Part shown: positions 3,739-6,587 of the stretch, piece after piece
How positions within the stretch are numbered: the first letter of the stretch is position 1
How the letters are laid out: every line of letters starts with the position of its first letter
From: Candidatus Curtissbacteria bacterium RIFCSPLOWO2_01_FULL_38_11b
GTDB lineage: Bacteria; Patescibacteriota; Microgenomatia; Curtissbacterales; GWA2-41-24
NCBI GenBank assembly: GCA_001774995.1
Contig: MFBO01000018.1
Coordinates: forward strand, 1-6,587
Reading direction: 5' to 3'
DNA: 6,587 nucleotides
Translations under genes and position numbers: made by a program
The notes under the pieces: model-generated
Seen by the model: the letters and a program-made list of their open reading frames with translations, nothing else
Database searches by the model: none
What the model was told of the DNA's origin: nothing

Positions 3739-4182
3739 CTATCTCTTAGGCGATTGCTTGCCTTTTCTGGCTTTCTGGGCAAGACCGTATTTTCTTCTTT
3801 CTTTAACTCTTGAATCTCTGGTTAATAAGCCTGCTTTTTTAAGGATAGGGTGGTGTTTTTCGTCTGCTTTCTTCAAGGCTCCTGATAAGCCATGGACGAT
3901 CGCACCAAGTTGTCCGATCTTTCCTGATCCTTCAACTTTAATAATTGCGTAATATTTTCCGACAGTCTGTGTCAAATGAAATGGTTTTAAGTATTCTACT
4001 TTTGCAGCTTCTGAAGGGAAGTATTTTTCAATCGGTTTGTTATTAACTAATGTTTCGCCTTGCCCAGCATATAATTTAACACTTGCTGTGGCTTCTTTTC
4101 TGCGGCCATGAGCATAGTAGTATTTTCCCCCCTGATTCTTATCGTTTTTATTTTTACTCTCTGTTTGATGATTTTGCGCCAT
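3739..4182 (-). CDS. rpsI: 30S ribosomal protein S9 (uS9), 147 aa
   Basis: S9 binds the head of the 30S subunit, and its C-terminal tail reaches the P-site tRNA. Recognisable blocks are the Gly-Arg-Arg-Lys start of the fold (residues 26-29), the central Gly-Gln-x-Gly-Ala-Ile-x-His-Gly motif (90-98), and Leu-Leu-Thr-Arg-Asp-Ser-Arg with following basic residues (119-131). The conserved terminal Lys-Arg (146-147) is the tRNA-contacting end. An N-terminal extension of about 16-20 Gln/Asn/Lys-rich residues makes it longer than the usual ~130. The last residues read Ser-Pro-Lys-Arg rather than the common Phe-Ser-Lys-Arg. ATG at 4182 directly abuts the rplM stop (TAA then ATG) with no strong Shine-Dalgarno, so translation is probably coupled to rplM. 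It is the last gene of the operon. Confidence 0.97.
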   Translation of the reverse strand: MAQNHQTESKNKNDKNQGGKYYYAHGRRKEATASVKLYAGQGETLVNNKPIEKYFPSEAAKVEYLKPFHLTQTVGKYYAIIKVEGSGKIGQLGAIVHGLSGALKKADEKHHPILKKAGLLTRDSRVKERRKYGLAQKARKGKQSPKR

Positions 4183-4593
4183 TTAATTTTTGAATTCAGT
4201 TTCGTGCGGATGGTTTTTTTGATCATAAACGTAAAGTTTTTTGATCATTTGTTTGCCCAATGTAGTTTTAGGAAGCATTCCCGAAATTGCGTGTCGAATT
4301 AAAGTTTGGGGATTTTCTGCTCTTATTTGCGATGCTGTTTTGACACTAATTCCACCAGGAAAACCGGAATGACGCCAATATTTTTTTTGGATTTCTTTTT
4401 TGCCTGTAAGCTTTACATCTTTTGCATTTATGATTACCACAAAATCACCTGTATCCAGATACGGTGTAAAATAGCTTTTGTTTTTACCCATCAGATAAAC
4501 TGCTGCTTGTGAACAAAGTCTACCTAGTACTTTATCTTTGGCATCTATTAGGTGCCAATCCTTTTTAATATCTTTAAGTTTTATATTTTTCAT
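4183..4593 (-). CDS. rplM: 50S ribosomal protein L13 (uL13), 136 aa
   Basis: L13 is an early-assembling 50S protein that binds 23S rRNA. The N-terminal Trp-His-Leu-Ile-Asp-Ala (residues 13-18) and Leu-Gly-Arg-Leu (23-26), the Tyr-x-x-Asp-Thr-Gly-Asp block (45-50) and the family signature Gly-Met-Leu-Pro-Lys-x-x-x-Gly (105-113) continuing to Lys-Leu-Tyr-Val-Tyr are all present. Length is close to the E. coli 142 residues. Start choice: ATG at 4593 aligns with the family N-terminus, but an in-frame GTG at 4602 (three extra residues) is closer to the only Shine-Dalgarno-like AGGGAG (4616-4621), at 13 nt. I prefer ATG without certainty. It follows rplQ by 28 nt and is fused stop-to-start with rpsI, the usual rplM-rpsI pairing. 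Confidence 0.96.
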   Translation of the reverse strand: MKNIKLKDIKKDWHLIDAKDKVLGRLCSQAAVYLMGKNKSYFTPYLDTGDFVVIINAKDVKLTGKKEIQKKYWRHSGFPGGISVKTASQIRAENPQTLIRHAISGMLPKTTLGKQMIKKLYVYDQKNHPHETEFKN

Positions 4594-4621
4594 AGCTACC
4601 ACTGTTTTTAAAAAGCTCCCT

Positions 4622-5113
4622 TTATTTTTTTGAGGCAGTTTTAACTTTTGTTACTCTCTTTTTATTTTTTGGAAGCTTTTCTTTTTTTGAACTTACTTTA
4701 TTTGTGGCTTTAGTGCTTTTTTGCTTTTTTTGAATTTTGGGTGTGACCTTAGCTAATTTATCCCAATCTACAAATTCTAATTTTGCCATTTGAGAAGCAT
4801 CACCACGTCTTTTGTTTAGTTTGATGATTCTTGTATAGCCACCATTGCGCTTCTCAAAGTGCGGTCCAACTTCGTTAATAAGTTTTAAAAACGCACCACT
4901 TGATAAAGTTGATGCAAGAAATCTATTTTGCGACAATTTATTTTTCTTGGCGATTGTGACCAATTTCTCTACGTAAGAACTAGCAAATTTTGCTTTTGCG
5001 AGCGTGGTTGTTATTTGCCCGTTTAATAAAATGGCACTTGCCAAGCCGTTAAGCAACGCTTTACGGGAATTTACATCTCGCGATAACTTTTTACCGAAAA
5101 CCGCGTGCCTCAT
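4622..5113 (-). CDS. rplQ: 50S ribosomal protein L17 (bL17) with lysine-rich C-terminal tail, 163 aa
   Basis: L17 lies near the polypeptide exit tunnel on the 50S subunit. The fold is clear: Met-Arg-His start, Ser-Arg (residues 11-12), Thr-Thr-x-x-Lys-Ala-Lys (36-42), the Asn-Glu-Val-Gly-Pro-x-Phe block (80-86) and Gly-Gly-Tyr-Thr-Arg-Ile (91-96), ending near residue 117. Residues 121-163 form an extra tail with about 17 lysines, one arginine and one glutamate, so the protein is longer than the E. coli form (127). The tail is probably disordered and rRNA-binding. ATG at 5113 overlaps the rpoA stop by 4 nt (ATGA) and has no clear Shine-Dalgarno, so translation is coupled to rpoA. The tail ends in a normal TAA. 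Confidence 0.96.
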   Translation of the reverse strand: MRHAVFGKKLSRDVNSRKALLNGLASAILLNGQITTTLAKAKFASSYVEKLVTIAKKNKLSQNRFLASTLSSGAFLKLINEVGPHFEKRNGGYTRIIKLNKRRGDASQMAKLEFVDWDKLAKVTPKIQKKQKSTKATNKVSSKKEKLPKNKKRVTKVKTASKK

Positions 5114-6039
5114 TTTATCTTAATACCCCGCTCTTTAAGTTTTTCCTCAACAAGACTTACCGATTTAGGACCCATATTCTTCATTTTCATAAGATCCTTA
5201 TTGTCACAAGAAAGATAATCGCCAATAGTTTCAATTTTGCCTACCCTTAGACTATTTGTAAGCCTGACAGGTAAATCAAGCTCCTCCAGTGATGTTTTCA
5301 ATACATCTTCGGTTAATTTTGGTGATTCTGCGCTTTTTTCTGTCTTTTGTTTTTTTGCATTTAATTGAGGTTCTTCGATGATTGTGAAATGGTCAACTAA
5401 AATTTTTGCCGCTTTTTTAAGAGCGTCTGAGGGTTTTGTTGTTCTATCAGTTGTAATTTCTAATGTTAACTTATCAAAGTTTGTCACACGACCAACACGA
5501 GTCGCTTCTACCTGATAATTAACTTTAACAACAGGTGAGAAGTTTGCATCGATTGGGATCACACCAATTTCATCCGATTTTCTTTCATCCGCAAGTGAAT
5601 AACCCGTACCATTTTCTACAATTAAGTTTGCTGTTAATTTTGACTTTGAATCAGCTAAATTTGTTAGAATTAAATCTTCATTAACTATTTTAATACCTGA
5701 TGTTTTGGAAATATCTTTGGCTTTTACTTCTTTGGGACCTTTTACGTCTAGTATTAATTTGACAGGCTTGTCTTGCGGGATTATTAACCTGACTTTTTTT
5801 AGATTCAAAATAAACTCAACAATATCTTCAGACATCCCTGCGAGTGACGTAAATTGGTGTCTTACGCCCGATATTTTAACTTGAGTTATAGCAGCACCAG
5901 GCAGTGATGTTAAAAGCACTCTTCTTAAGGAATTGCCTAATGTATGTCCATACCCTTGATCTAGTGGGTCTATGACAAACTTTCCGAAATCTTGGGTTTC
6001 TTTTTCTGTTGATACGTTAATTTGTGATAAATCAATCAT
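5110..6039 (-). CDS. rpoA: DNA-directed RNA polymerase subunit alpha, 309 aa
   Basis: The alpha subunit dimerises to scaffold core RNA polymerase and contacts promoter DNA and activators. The N-terminal domain (about 1-225) has the family block PLDQGYGHTLGNSLRRVLL (25-43) for dimerisation and beta/beta-prime assembly. A linker (about 226-248) is rich in Lys, Glu and Ser. The C-terminal domain (251-309) keeps the DNA-contacting residues: Arg259 and Asn262 correspond to E. coli Arg265 and Asn268, and Gly290, Lys292 and Ser293 to Gly296, Lys298 and Ser299. UP-element and activator contact are therefore plausible. ATG at 6039 has the strongest ribosome binding site in the window. The start codon is immediately preceded, in frame, by an ATG-TAA pair. 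The TGA stop shows TGA is not recoded. Spacing is 53 nt to rpsD upstream and a 4-nt overlap with rplQ downstream. Confidence 0.98.
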   Translation of the reverse strand: MIDLSQINVSTEKETQDFGKFVIDPLDQGYGHTLGNSLRRVLLTSLPGAAITQVKISGVRHQFTSLAGMSEDIVEFILNLKKVRLIIPQDKPVKLILDVKGPKEVKAKDISKTSGIKIVNEDLILTNLADSKSKLTANLIVENGTGYSLADERKSDEIGVIPIDANFSPVVKVNYQVEATRVGRVTNFDKLTLEITTDRTTKPSDALKKAAKILVDHFTIIEEPQLNAKKQKTEKSAESPKLTEDVLKTSLEELDLPVRLTNSLRVGKIETIGDYLSCDNKDLMKMKNMGPKSVSLVEEKLKERGIKIK

Positions 6040-6057
6040 TTACATTTCGCCTCCTTT
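6040..6057 (-). promoter_or_regulatory. rpoA ribosome binding site with an in-frame start-stop (ATG-TAA)
   Basis: The minus strand carries AAAGGAGG (6057 to 6050), a near-perfect Shine-Dalgarno. ATG at 6045 follows it after only 4 nt and is at once closed by TAA (6042-6040), which abuts the rpoA ATG at 6039 with 10 nt total spacing. The two ATGs are in the same frame. The second is the functional start, since the first codes for a single residue. Confidence 0.7.
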
Positions 6058-6092
6058 AAAACTAGAGACTACGCCAACTAGCCTTTTTTTGT

Positions 6093-6587
6093 CTATCGAG
6101 AATAGTATTCAACAATCAACCTTTCATTGATATCAATTTCTATATCTTCTCTTTTTGGCATCGATTTAACCCTGCCAATGGTGGCTTTTTTTTCGAGCCA
6201 GCTTGGTAATTTTCTATTTTTATCTTCTGCTAATTTTTTAACAGAGAAAAGGTTTGAAGCTTTTTGGGAAAGTGATATAACATCGTTCATTTTAACATTA
6301 TAGGAGGGTATCGTCACTTTGGTATCACCAACTACAACATGACCATGTGAAACCAATTGTCTTGCCGAGGGCCGAGATTCGGCAAAATTTAATCTATAAA
6401 TTACATTATCTAGCCTACTTTCAAGAATTTGCAGGAGGGCTTCTCCTGTTGCTGATTTTTTACGCGCGGCTTGGTCAAAATATCTTTTAAATTGTTTTTC
6501 CAATACGCCATACACTCTTTTAACTTTCTGTTTTTCTCTAAGCTGAATACCATATTCTGATTGTTTCCTTCGGCGTTTTTGGCCATG
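6093..6587 (-). CDS. rpsD: 30S ribosomal protein S4 (uS4), C-terminal 164 residues, 5' end outside window
   Basis: S4 is a primary 16S rRNA-binding protein that nucleates 30S assembly and, in many bacteria, represses its own operon. The frame is open to the window edge: the first visible residues are His-Gly, matching the conserved Pro-Gly-Gln-His-Gly, then YGIQLREKQKVKRVYGVLEK, so about 40 N-terminal residues are missing. The S4 RNA-binding domain follows (SRLDNVIYRLNF and ARQLVSHGHVVV), and the C-terminus is the typical INERLIVEYYSR. A GTG at 6515 is an internal valine of the conserved Lys-Arg-Val-Tyr-Gly-Val motif, not a start. Completed at about 205 residues the protein is of normal length. 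It is followed after 53 nt by rpoA. Confidence 0.97.
   Translation of the reverse strand, partial: HGQKRRRKQSEYGIQLREKQKVKRVYGVLEKQFKRYFDQAARKKSATGEALLQILESRLDNVIYRLNFAESRPSARQLVSHGHVVVGDTKVTIPSYNVKMNDVISLSQKASNLFSVKKLAEDKNRKLPSWLEKKATIGRVKSMPKREDIEIDINERLIVEYYSR

Noticed and set aside
3758..4512. Plus-strand ORFs inside the rpsI and rplM region
   Set aside because: Antisense shadows of two unmistakable ribosomal protein genes.
6061..6092. Regulatory hairpin between rpsD and rpoA
   Set aside because: Only a self-complementary CTAG at both ends (4 bp) could pair; too weak to call.

Overview
The window looks like part of an AT-rich genome from a small, reduced bacterium, most likely the Candidate Phyla Radiation (Patescibacteria). 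This is an inference. It rests on the compact rpsD-rpoA-rplQ-rplM-rpsI order, on short orphan membrane and disordered proteins beside it, and on intergenic spaces packed with short hairpin repeats. TGA acts as a normal stop: it ends rpoA exactly at the end of the alpha C-terminal domain, so the UGA-recoded CPR lineages are unlikely.

Right half (3739-6587, minus strand): an ordinary ribosomal protein/RNA polymerase operon read right to left. It holds the 3' part of rpsD (S4, cut by the window edge), then rpoA, rplQ (4-nt overlap), rplM and rpsI (stop directly abutting start). It supplies two 30S proteins, two 50S proteins and the RNA polymerase alpha subunit, tightly coupled.

Left half (1-3738): accessory content, mostly on the plus strand. 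A short acidic disordered ORF sits on the minus strand at 53-289, overlapping the tail of an unidentified coding remnant (279-449). Two plus-strand genes then form a pair (636-2226): a four-helix membrane protein and a membrane-anchored beta-propeller with PQQ-type repeats. A 458-bp gene-free stretch (2227-2684) is almost entirely stacked inverted repeats. A three-helix membrane protein (2685-2975) follows, bracketed by a 34-nt direct repeat. Last comes a disordered/coiled-coil protein (3095-3523) that converges on rpsI across a second hairpin-rich spacer (3524-3738).

Points most worth a second look: (i) the best promoters place +1 on the start codon itself, suggesting leaderless mRNAs for the orphan genes, in contrast to the strong Shine-Dalgarno of rpoA; (ii) an in-frame ATG-TAA start-stop immediately before the rpoA start; (iii) several intergenic elements built of two interleaved (crossing) inverted repeats, which can fold only one way at a time; (iv) the direct repeat around the small membrane gene. 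No CRISPR array, rRNA, tRNA or transposase was seen. I found no clear new multi-gene system; the novelty lies in the repeats and the start-site architecture.
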